A stretch of DNA of 42,851 nt, taken from NCBI GenBank assembly GCA_045613945.1, contig JAZLBZ010000025.1:1-42851 (forward strand), given 5' to 3'. A program made the position numbers and the translations under genes. The notes beneath the pieces were generated by a model. The model searched no databases. It was not told the origin of the DNA and saw only the letters and a list, made by a program, of their open reading frames with translations. This DNA comes from HGM04593 sp045613945 (GTDB lineage Bacteria > Bacteroidota > Bacteroidia > Bacteroidales > Bacteroidaceae). This document shows positions 32,314 to 39,140 of this stretch, piece after piece. The stretch's first letter is position 1, and each line of letters begins with the position of its first letter.

Positions 32314-32907
32314 ATGGATAAATTAAAGCAGATGACCGATGATGTATTGGTCACACTTTATTTGGAAGGCAATAATTCAGCATTTGATGTTTTGCTGAAC
32401 CGTCATAAGGACAGGTTGTTCAACTACATATTCTTTATAGTACGCTCAAAGGAGGTGGCCGAGGACATCTTCCAGGAGACTTTTGTCAAGGCAATTGTTA
32501 CCTTGCAGCAGGGACGTTATACCAATGACGGCAAGTTTGCAGCCTGGATAACACGCATTGCGCATAACCTTGTCATTGACCAGTTCCGTGTAGAGAGGAA
32601 CGAGAACACTGTGTCAAATGACGAGACCGAGTATGACATGCTCAACGATGCACGCTTGTCTGAGGGAACAATTGAGAACCGCATGGTCAACGACCAGGTG
32701 CTTGCCGATGTGCGCAGGCTTGTGGATGAACTGCCCGATTGCCAGCGTGAGGTGGTCTTTATGCGTTACTATCAGGATATGTCGTTCAAGGATATTGCAG
32801 AAATCACTGGCGTGAGCATTAACACTGCGCTTGGACGCATGCGCTATGCTATAATGAACATGCGCCGCATTGCCGAGGAGAAGAATGTATCTTTGGTGCT
32901 TGAGTAA
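32314..32907 (+). CDS. Sigma-70 family RNA polymerase sigma factor, ECF-like
   Basis: This 197-residue protein has region 2 (LLNRHKDRLFNYIFFIVRSK through AAWITRIAHNLVIDQFRVER) and region 4 (LPDCQREVVFMRYYQDMSFK then AEITGVSINTALGRMRYAIM) of ECF sigma factors. Region 2.4 and the helix-turn-helix are intact. No anti-sigma gene is nearby, unlike most Bacteroidales ECF factors, which sit next to FecR-type genes. Its target genes are unknown. It has its own promoter and ends at a perfect palindromic terminator, so it is a single-gene unit; a 61-residue gene follows beyond the terminator. Confidence 0.92.
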   Translation: MDKLKQMTDDVLVTLYLEGNNSAFDVLLNRHKDRLFNYIFFIVRSKEVAEDIFQETFVKAIVTLQQGRYTNDGKFAAWITRIAHNLVIDQFRVERNENTVSNDETEYDMLNDARLSEGTIENRMVNDQVLADVRRLVDELPDCQREVVFMRYYQDMSFKDIAEITGVSINTALGRMRYAIMNMRRIAEEKNVSLVLE

Positions 32908-32931
32908 TATTTTAAAGAATAATTGCAGTCT

Positions 32932-32966
32932 ATATATCCCGCAAAGAAAATTTTCTTTGCGGGATA
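32932..32966 (+). terminator. Terminator after the sigma factor gene
   Basis: A palindrome with 17-bp arms, ATATCCCGCAAAGAAAA with TTTTCTTTGCGGGATAT, sits 25 bases after the stop codon. Confidence 0.75.
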
Positions 32967-33013
32967 TACTATTTATGATTTTGGCGCGTTAATATAACAG
33001 AACAAAGAAACAA

Positions 33014-33199
33014 ATGCCTATGGATAAAACTTCTACTCCAAAATTCAAGATTGACGGTTCTGTTATCAAACAGGCGTTGAAAAATGAGAAATTTCCAAAA
33101 CCGAGTGTCTCATCGCTTGAATTCCTCAAGAACTTTGCAAGGAATTTCAGAGTACAAGGAGGCGTTGAGGGGGATATAAGGGAAATGGTACTTAACTGA
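33014..33199 (+). CDS. Small conserved-type hypothetical protein
   Basis: This 61-residue frame begins MPMDKTSTPKF (a start at the second Met, 33020, is equally possible). It has the segment SSLEFLKNFARNFRVQ and ends EMVLN. I have seen short Bacteroidales proteins with an LEFxxxFARxY core and a terminal xLN, so I think this is a real member, but I know no function. It is soluble and basic with no signal peptide. It lies between the terminator of the sigma gene and hairpin repeat R2. A link to the sigma factor is suggested only by position. Confidence 0.68.
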   Translation: MPMDKTSTPKFKIDGSVIKQALKNEKFPKPSVSSLEFLKNFARNFRVQGGVEGDIREMVLN

Positions 33200-33209
33200 A
33201 TAATGCTAG

Positions 33210-33302
33210 TGACTAAAAAGCAAATTTCTGCGTTACGCTTGTCTCCAAAATCCTCATTTACTTCAAGTAAACTCCGGTTTTGGAGCCTTCGCAAGCCTTG
33301 AA
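33210..33302. repeat. Hairpin repeat element R2 (partner of 17258-17350)
   Basis: The ends TGACTAAAAAGCAAA and TTCGCAAGCCTTG and the core TCCTCATTTAC...AGTAAACT are shared with R1. The stem here is CTCCAAAA with TTTTGGAG, where R1 has CCCCCAAAAA with TTTTTGGGGG. As with R1 it begins within about 10 bases of a stop codon and precedes a terminator. Confidence 0.8.
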
Positions 33303-33327
33303 CTTTGCATTTTATTCACTACCTATA

Positions 33328-33363
33328 ACAGAGGGTGACTTTGGGTTACCCTCTGTTGTTTTT
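33328..33363 (+). terminator. Terminator after the 61-residue gene
   Basis: ACAGAGGGTGAC pairs with GTTACCCTCTGT (one G-T pair) around TTTGG, and a run GTTGTTTTTTG follows. From here to the promoter at 33756 I see no gene. The stretch holds a TTACTTTTTG/CAAAAAGTAA hairpin at 33568-33591 and open frames with no recognisable content. Confidence 0.75.
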
Positions 33364-33755
33364 TGTATAAACGATATGGCAGTCGTCCAATACAACCATT
33401 TGTACTGAGCCGTTGCTGGGGAGTAAAAAACAGAATGGGATTTCCGTTGTGATTTTGATGGTGCCGGTTTTTTCTTGGGGATTACCAATTGTACGCGGTA
33501 AAGTTCGCGAAACATATCAGCTAAACTTGGATGCAGTCAATGGTGCGCCCGTGTGCCGAGTTTTTTGTTACTTTTTGACACCAAAAAGTAAAGTGAACAA
33601 GACTACAAAAAGAATGTAAGAAAACTGATTAAGGGGAAAATCTACTGCATAAATTCAATTTTGACACACACCTTTTTGCTACTGAACCTAAATATTTACA
33701 GATCCCATGGTGAGCGAAGGTCTCAACTGTTATATCGTTTCTTTTTTAGTTCAAT

Positions 33756-33786
33756 TTTGTTAAAATCGGACAAATGACTATTTTTG
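33756..33786 (+). promoter_or_regulatory. Promoter of the Fib_succ_major lipoprotein gene
   Basis: TTTG (33756-33759), a 19-bp spacer and TATTTTTG (33779-33786) are a perfect match. Transcription would start near 33793, which rules out the in-frame ATG at 33774 and supports the start at 33834. Confidence 0.75.
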
Positions 33787-33833
33787 CGTCAAATGACAGC
33801 TGTGTTCAAGCAAAATCAATTAAAAATGTATTT

Positions 33834-34988
33834 ATGAAAAGACATTATTCATTTCTGTTAGCCATTTTGGTGGCTTTCACGTCGTTTTTTGTTTCGTGCG
33901 ATGAGAATGATGATTTTGAAGATTTAAACAGATGCAAGATAACCGTCACCGCTACCGAAGGTGGCAAGGTTAAAATCTCAAAATATCTGGAAACATCGGA
34001 AAACGTTTTGTACGGTAGCGAGATTGAGGTTGTTGCCACGGCTGACGAAGGATACGCATTTACCGGCTGGTATTTGGGTGAATCCACAGAACCTGTCAGC
34101 ACCGATGCTTTATTTACGTTTGTGGCAACAAAGAACACAACGCTCACAGCGCATTTTACAAAACTCTCAAATCTTACCATCTGCAGTGCCGGTAACGGTC
34201 GGGTGTCTTTCAAGGACATGAGCGGAACCTCAAGAATCGCTCTTTATGGCAGTGAGATAACCGTTGTTGCAACTCCCGACGAGGACTGTGATTTTATTGG
34301 CTGGTTTGTTGGCGACGAGGAGACTCCTGTAAGTACCGATGCAGAATATACATTCGTTGTTGAAGAGGATATAGCTTTGATTGCACAATTTGAAAGGAGA
34401 AAAACATATATTGACGGCTACGAATATGTTGACCTCGGCCTCTCTGTAAAGTGGGCAACATGTAATGTAGGCGCAACATCCCCCGAGGAACTCGGTGGTT
34501 ATTATGCTTGGGGAGAAACAGATGAAAAGGACGAATATTTATGGAGTACCTACAAATGGTGTAATGGCAGTTATGATAGCCAGACCAAGTATTGTACAAA
34601 CAGCTATCACGGAACAGTTGACAATAAAACCGTTCTTGACCCCGAGGACGATGTAGCCCATGTAAAATGGGGTGGCAGTTGGCGCATGCCCACAAAGGCT
34701 GAACAGGACGAACTACGCAATAACTGCACCTGGACCTGGACCACCCAAAACGGCGTAAACGGTTACAAGGTCACCGGCCCCAATGGTAACAGTATCTTCC
34801 TCCCGGCTGCGGGCCTCCGCTACGGTACGGATCTCTACTACAGTGGCAGCCACGGCCTCTTCTGGTCGAGCTCGTTGTACGAAGGCTACGGCGACTCCGC
34901 GTACTACTTGTACTTCGATAGTAGCGACTGCGGCTGGAGCTACAACAACCGCTACTACGGTCTCAGTGTGCGCCCTGTCAGTGATTAA
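33834..34988 (+). CDS. Surface lipoprotein with InlB-type repeats and Fib_succ_major domain
   Basis: The 384-residue product has a lipoprotein signal peptide (LVAFTSFFVSC, Cys22) followed by DENDDFED, an acidic stretch like the Bacteroidetes surface-export signal. Two divergent InlB B-repeat-like units follow (ITVTATEGGKVKIS to TLTAHF; LTICSAGNGRVSF to ALIAQF). From about residue 205 to the end is a Fibrobacter succinogenes major paralogous domain: YVDLGLSVKWATCNVGATSP, GGYYAWGETDEKDEY, WGGSWRMPTKAEQDELRNNC, IFLPAAGLR, FWSSSLYE and YYGLSVRPVSD at the C-terminus. The domain is also used as a variable target by some retroelements, but no reverse transcriptase is near. The 3' third is clearly richer in G+C than the 5' part. 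Function is probably surface binding; the ligand is unknown. Confidence 0.9.
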   Translation: MKRHYSFLLAILVAFTSFFVSCDENDDFEDLNRCKITVTATEGGKVKISKYLETSENVLYGSEIEVVATADEGYAFTGWYLGESTEPVSTDALFTFVATKNTTLTAHFTKLSNLTICSAGNGRVSFKDMSGTSRIALYGSEITVVATPDEDCDFIGWFVGDEETPVSTDAEYTFVVEEDIALIAQFERRKTYIDGYEYVDLGLSVKWATCNVGATSPEELGGYYAWGETDEKDEYLWSTYKWCNGSYDSQTKYCTNSYHGTVDNKTVLDPEDDVAHVKWGGSWRMPTKAEQDELRNNCTWTWTTQNGVNGYKVTGPNGNSIFLPAAGLRYGTDLYYSGSHGLFWSSSLYEGYGDSAYYLYFDSSDCGWSYNNRYYGLSVRPVSD

Positions 34989-35130
34989 ACTGAAAGGTGA
35001 AAACTGAAAGGTGAAAACTGCGATTAAGCGAGCGCAACGCAAGTTTACTTGCAAGTTGCACTGCGAGCGTGAGCAGGTTCAATCACGCATCGCGTGGTTA
35101 AAGGTGAAATCGGAAAGCTTGACAAGTATA

Positions 35131-35180
35131 CAAATTAAACTCGCGCTCGGTCAAAAGACCGGGCGCGAGTTTAATTTATA
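35131..35180. terminator. Bidirectional terminator between convergent genes
   Basis: A stem of about 21 bp (AAATTAAACTCGCGC... with ...GCGCGAGTTTAATTT, one mismatch) has an AAAA loop between GGTC and GACC. It separates the lipoprotein gene from the minus-strand MFS gene. The 140 bp before it carry two copies of CTGAAAGGTGAAAA (34988-35020) and no gene. Confidence 0.8.
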
Positions 35181-35194
35181 GCAATATCTTCAGA

Positions 35195-36718
35195 TTACTT
35201 GATGTTGCTCTTCTCCAAGCCGTAGCCCTTCTTCTTGTCTACAATCTTCAATAGAACAGAGATTACAACTGCTATTGCTCCAAAGAGCGCGAAGATTGAC
35301 ATTGGCATTGTGTAGTCGGTTGTGCCGTTCTCGGTGTTTGCTGCGATTACGTTACCAATGAGCACAGGTACCATTGACAAACCGATATTCTGGATGTAGA
35401 ATATGATAGCATAGGCCGAACCAAGCTGCTTCATTGGGATGATCTTTGGAACTGAAGGCCACATTGCCGATGGAACAAGCGAGAATGCAATACCCAGCAG
35501 AATCATTACAATCACTGCAAACCACCATACGTTGAGCAATGGCATTGCAAAGAGGATATGTACAATTGTGAGGAGTACTGAACCAATGAGCATCAATGTT
35601 GCGCCCTTGCCAATGCGGTCATAGAGTGAACCGAACAGCGGTGTGAGCAGCATTGTGCCGAATGGAAGAAGGCCTGGGATCATGCCTGCGAGGTCGGGTG
35701 TTACTCCATACTTGATGATCATGAGGTTTGTAGCGAACTTGAGGAATGGGAATACTGCTGCATAGAAGATGAGGCAAAGGAATGTGATGAGCCAGAATCC
35801 CTGGTTGCAGAAGATTACCTTGAGGTCGCTGAACTTGAACTGCTCCTCGCTCTCGCCTGCGTTCTCCTCGCCTGCGATTGAGTTGTCGAGTTTCTTGTCC
35901 ATCACGCAGTACACGATGTATGAGATGAGTCCAATGCAGAGTGCTGTAGCACCAAACATTACAGGGGCTGAAACTGCGCCTGCGCTCTGTGCGATTGGCA
36001 ATGCAAAGAACAGTGCGCACGCTGTACCCACACGGGCAAGAGCAACCTGCAAGCCCATTGCGAGTGCCATCTCATGGCCTGTGAACCATTTTGCGATAAC
36101 CTTTGTAACGGTGATGCCGGCAATCTCGCAACCCATGCCGTAGATGGCAAAACCAAGACATGCAACAACAACCTGTACTGGCAGGCCGAACATCTCGCCG
36201 CTGAAACCGTTGTCAACTGCATACCACTTGATGGCTGCACCAACGAACATAAGCGCAGTGCTCATTACGCCAGTGAAGCGCACGCCCATCTTGTCAAGGA
36301 TGAGACCGCCAAAGAAAAGCATGAGCAGGAATACGTTGATGTATCCGTATGCACCCGAGAATATGCCATAGTCGCTGTTCGACCAGCCAAGCCCCTTGAT
36401 GGTAGATGAAACAGTGAGCAACTCTGTTGCTGTGCTGCCGTCCTCGCTTACAGTCTCGGTGCTGTAGGTGCTGCCAACAGTGATTGCCTCCTCGCTTGCA
36501 ATGGCGGGGCATACCTTCATGAGTGACTCGGCCGACATGTATGTGCCGTTGTCAAAGTATACAAGCTTGCCCTTTGTTGTAAGGGGTGCCTCGAGCGGGC
36601 CCATCACATCGGTGAAGAAGTAGGCCATCATCATTGTGAACGATACAATGATAAGCGCAGTCCAGCGCATGGCCTTTGAATCGTTCAGCCTTTTCTGTAG
36701 TTTTTGTGTTGTAGTCAT
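35195..36718 (-). CDS. MFS transporter, MFSD1-like
   Basis: This 507-residue inner-membrane protein has about 12 helices. A long polar insert of some 75 residues lies between helix 1 (WTALIIVSFTMMMAYFFTDV) and helix 2 (GIFSGAYGYINVFLLMLFFG). The MFS motif between helices 2 and 3 is GGLILDKMGVRFTG, and a related one later is LFGSLYDRIGKGA. The shape resembles bacterial relatives of MFSD1, some of which move dipeptides. It lies 83 bases after the secreted S9 peptidase gene on the same strand, without a promoter of its own, so uptake of short peptides is a reasonable guess, not an observation. Sugar or organic acid transport remains possible. Confidence 0.85.
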   Translation of the reverse strand: MTTTQKLQKRLNDSKAMRWTALIIVSFTMMMAYFFTDVMGPLEAPLTTKGKLVYFDNGTYMSAESLMKVCPAIASEEAITVGSTYSTETVSEDGSTATELLTVSSTIKGLGWSNSDYGIFSGAYGYINVFLLMLFFGGLILDKMGVRFTGVMSTALMFVGAAIKWYAVDNGFSGEMFGLPVQVVVACLGFAIYGMGCEIAGITVTKVIAKWFTGHEMALAMGLQVALARVGTACALFFALPIAQSAGAVSAPVMFGATALCIGLISYIVYCVMDKKLDNSIAGEENAGESEEQFKFSDLKVIFCNQGFWLITFLCLIFYAAVFPFLKFATNLMIIKYGVTPDLAGMIPGLLPFGTMLLTPLFGSLYDRIGKGATLMLIGSVLLTIVHILFAMPLLNVWWFAVIVMILLGIAFSLVPSAMWPSVPKIIPMKQLGSAYAIIFYIQNIGLSMVPVLIGNVIAANTENGTTDYTMPMSIFALFGAIAVVISVLLKIVDKKKGYGLEKSNIK

Positions 36719-36757
36719 AGTAATATTTTTAGTTTATTCTGTTTTTATTTTAGATTC

Positions 36758-36795
36758 TTCTCTTCATTGCATTTCGCTCAGAATGACATCGGCTT
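36758..36795. repeat. Half element of the GTCAT repeat family
   Basis: GATTCTTCTCTTCATTGCAT followed by TTCGCTCAGAATGACAT lies between the S9 peptidase stop and the MFS start. It resembles the right half of elements at 6128-6209 and 10610-10776. Confidence 0.55.
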
Positions 36796-36801
36796 ATCCA
36801 A

Positions 36802-38922
36802 TTAAAGCCATTTTGCAAGCCAGCCAAAGAATGTGCGCTGCCAAAGGATACCGTTCTGTGGCTTTAGCACCCAATGGCTCTCATCGGGGAACAGAAGCAG
36901 TTGTGCAGGGATGCCCTTGAGGCGTGCTGCGTTGAATGCCGCCATCGACTGTGATGAGAGGATGCGGTAGTCGCGGTCGCCGTGAATGAGCAGGATTGGT
37001 GTGTCCCACTTGTCAACGAACTTGTGCGGCGAGTTCGCGTATGAGCGCTTCACGCCTTCGCTCTGCTCGTATGGTGCGCCGCCCAGGTCCCAGTTGGGGA
37101 ACCAACTCTCCTCGGTCTCATAGTACTGCTGCTCCATGTTGAAGAAGCCGTCGTGTGCGATGAATGCTTTGAAACGCTTCTCGTGGTGGCCGGCAAGCCA
37201 CATTGCCGAGTAGCCGCCAAAACTTGCGCCAACGCAGCCCAAACGGTCGGTGTCAACATATGACTCCTTGCAGATGTCATCGATTGCGCTAAGCAGGTCG
37301 CTCATGCAGTTGCCGCCGTAGTTGGTGCTGATCTCCTCGTTCCACTCAAGGCCAAAGCCTGGAAGTCCGCGACGGTTGGGAGCGATGATGATGTAACCGT
37401 TGGCTGCCATAATCTGGAAGTTCCAACGATAGCTCCAGAACTGGCTGACTGGTGACTGTGGGCCGCCCTCGCAGAAGAGCAGGGTGGGGTACTTCTTTGT
37501 TGGGTCAAAGTGTGGAGGGTATATAACCCATGAGTGGAGGTCCTTGCCGTCAACGCTCTTGCACCAGCGTGCCTCAACCTTGCCAACTGCTATCTGGTCA
37601 AAGATGTGTTTGTTCTCGAATGTAAGTTGCTTTACCTCGGCGTTTGCCTTTGCCTTCATTGTGTAGATGTCGGCGGGTGCGCTCATTGAGACACGTGTCA
37701 TGATGAGGTTCTTGTCACCGAGCATTGCAACTGAGTTATAGTCGTGGTCGCCCTCGGTCATTTTTGTGAGCTTGCCCTTGAGGGTGATGTTGTATACCTG
37801 TGTCGTGCCGTGCCATGTACCGGTGAAGTAGAGGCTCTTGCTGTCGGGTGCCCAGCAGTAACTGTCGACGTTGCTGTCGAATGCAGTGACGCCGTTGGCG
37901 TCGGGCATGCCGGTGAGGTATGTGCGCTCGCCGGTAGCAAGGTCCATGATGCTCAGGCGAATCTGGTCGCTCTCATATCCGTCGCGTGCCATGCTTGTCC
38001 ATGCAATCTTCTTGCCGTTGGGCGAGAACTGTGGCGCGTTGTCATAACCGTAACTTGAGCGTGCCTCGTCAATCTTGCACAGGTTTGTTGTTGTGCCGCT
38101 TGTGAGGTCGTAGAGGTAGATGTCGGTGTCGGTGCTCAAAGTGTAGTCGCGGCCGCTCTTCTTGATGCATGAGTATGCAATCTGCTTCGAGTCGTTGCTC
38201 CATGCAAACTGCTCGGCGCCGCCGAATGGGCGGTTGGGGCAGTCATATACAGTGCCCTCAAGCAGGTCCTTGCCCTCGTCGATAGATGAGCCGTCAAAGT
38301 TGGCGATAAAGGGGTGCGGAGCGTCGTTGAGCCACTCGTCCCAGTGTTTGTACATGAGGTCGTCCACTACAAAGCCCTTTGCGAGCGGAAGGTCGGGGTA
38401 GATGTCGGCTGTTGTGGGCTTAATCTTGATGCGCTTGATGAGGATTACCTTGCTCTCATCGGGCGAGAAAAGGAATCCCTCGATGTCGCTGGCATCGTTT
38501 GTCAACTGCTTGCGCTCTGTGCCGTCAGGGTTCATCTCCCATACTTGGCTACTGCCGCTTGCATTTGAAAGGAAGGCTATTTTTGTTCCGCCCTTAATCC
38601 ATGCTGCGCTGCTTTCGTTGGCTGTGGTGGTTGTCAATTTGGTGTCGTTGCTGCCATCGGCACCCATGATGTTGAGGGTGCTGTGACTCTTGTTCTGCTC
38701 AACGCTGTAGTAACTTACTCCATATACAATGCTCTTTGCGTCGGGCGATACGCTTACCTCGCCAATGCGTCCCATTGCCCATAGTGCCTCGGGAGTCATG
38801 AGTCCGCCCTCTATCTTAATGTCCGATTTTCCAATGGGCTCCACTGTCTTGCCGTCATTTGCGGCAGTCGCAGCTCCGGTAATTGCTATTGCTGCCATAA
38901 TTGCTATGCTCTTTTTCATCAT
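36802..38922 (-). CDS. Secreted S9 family peptidase (dipeptidyl peptidase type)
   Basis: This 706-residue protein has a signal peptide (MMKKSIAIMAAIAITGAATA) and so acts in the periplasm. Residues 40-430 look like a beta-propeller built of WD/PD40-type strands (PDAKSIVYGVSYYS, FSPDESKVILIK, FSPNGKKIAWTS). The C-terminal 270 residues are a prolyl-oligopeptidase alpha/beta hydrolase with Ser567 in GASFGGYSAM, Asp651 in HGDRDYRILSS and His683 in DESHWVLKP as the likely triad. Family members cut dipeptides or small fragments from peptides. I do not see which P1 residue is preferred. It has its own promoter and the MFS gene follows, suggesting a peptide-use pair. Confidence 0.94.
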   Translation of the reverse strand: MMKKSIAIMAAIAITGAATAANDGKTVEPIGKSDIKIEGGLMTPEALWAMGRIGEVSVSPDAKSIVYGVSYYSVEQNKSHSTLNIMGADGSNDTKLTTTTANESSAAWIKGGTKIAFLSNASGSSQVWEMNPDGTERKQLTNDASDIEGFLFSPDESKVILIKRIKIKPTTADIYPDLPLAKGFVVDDLMYKHWDEWLNDAPHPFIANFDGSSIDEGKDLLEGTVYDCPNRPFGGAEQFAWSNDSKQIAYSCIKKSGRDYTLSTDTDIYLYDLTSGTTTNLCKIDEARSSYGYDNAPQFSPNGKKIAWTSMARDGYESDQIRLSIMDLATGERTYLTGMPDANGVTAFDSNVDSYCWAPDSKSLYFTGTWHGTTQVYNITLKGKLTKMTEGDHDYNSVAMLGDKNLIMTRVSMSAPADIYTMKAKANAEVKQLTFENKHIFDQIAVGKVEARWCKSVDGKDLHSWVIYPPHFDPTKKYPTLLFCEGGPQSPVSQFWSYRWNFQIMAANGYIIIAPNRRGLPGFGLEWNEEISTNYGGNCMSDLLSAIDDICKESYVDTDRLGCVGASFGGYSAMWLAGHHEKRFKAFIAHDGFFNMEQQYYETEESWFPNWDLGGAPYEQSEGVKRSYANSPHKFVDKWDTPILLIHGDRDYRILSSQSMAAFNAARLKGIPAQLLLFPDESHWVLKPQNGILWQRTFFGWLAKWL

Positions 38923-38977
38923 TTTTGGTTTGTGCTTGAAAAAAAATGTATAAATATAAGTTTATGCAAAATTGTTG

Positions 38978-39008
38978 CAAAAATACTCATAAAATTATAT
39001 ATATGCAA
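38978..39008 (-). promoter_or_regulatory. Promoter of the S9 peptidase gene
   Basis: On the minus strand TTG (39008-39006), 20 bp and TATTTTTG (38985-38978) match the pattern. It stands back to back with the GH2 promoter about 50 bp away. Confidence 0.6.
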
Positions 39009-39056
39009 TATATCAATTATTAAAATACGCGCGCAAACAATATTAAATTGCTAAAA

Positions 39057-39087
39057 GTTGTTATTTCTCTTTTTTTGTCTATTTTTG
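39057..39087 (+). promoter_or_regulatory. Promoter of the GH2 gene
   Basis: GTTG (39057-39060), a 19-bp spacer and TATTTTTG (39080-39087) match the pattern. Transcription would start near 39094, with in-frame ATGs at 39096, 39102, 39114 and 39141; only the last begins directly with a signal peptide. Confidence 0.65.
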
Positions 39088-39140
39088 CAGAAATTATGTC
39101 TATGTTGCAGAAAATGAATAAAAATCATAATGTGAACAGT

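Noticed and set aside
33413..33619. Possible 68-residue gene
   Set aside because: No recognisable content, and it runs through a TTACTTTTTG/CAAAAAGTAA hairpin typical of non-coding DNA.
34780..35190. Diversity-generating retroelement with local template
   Set aside because: The lipoprotein end looks like a possible target, but there is no reverse transcriptase and no second near copy of the end in the window. Kept only as a question in the findings.
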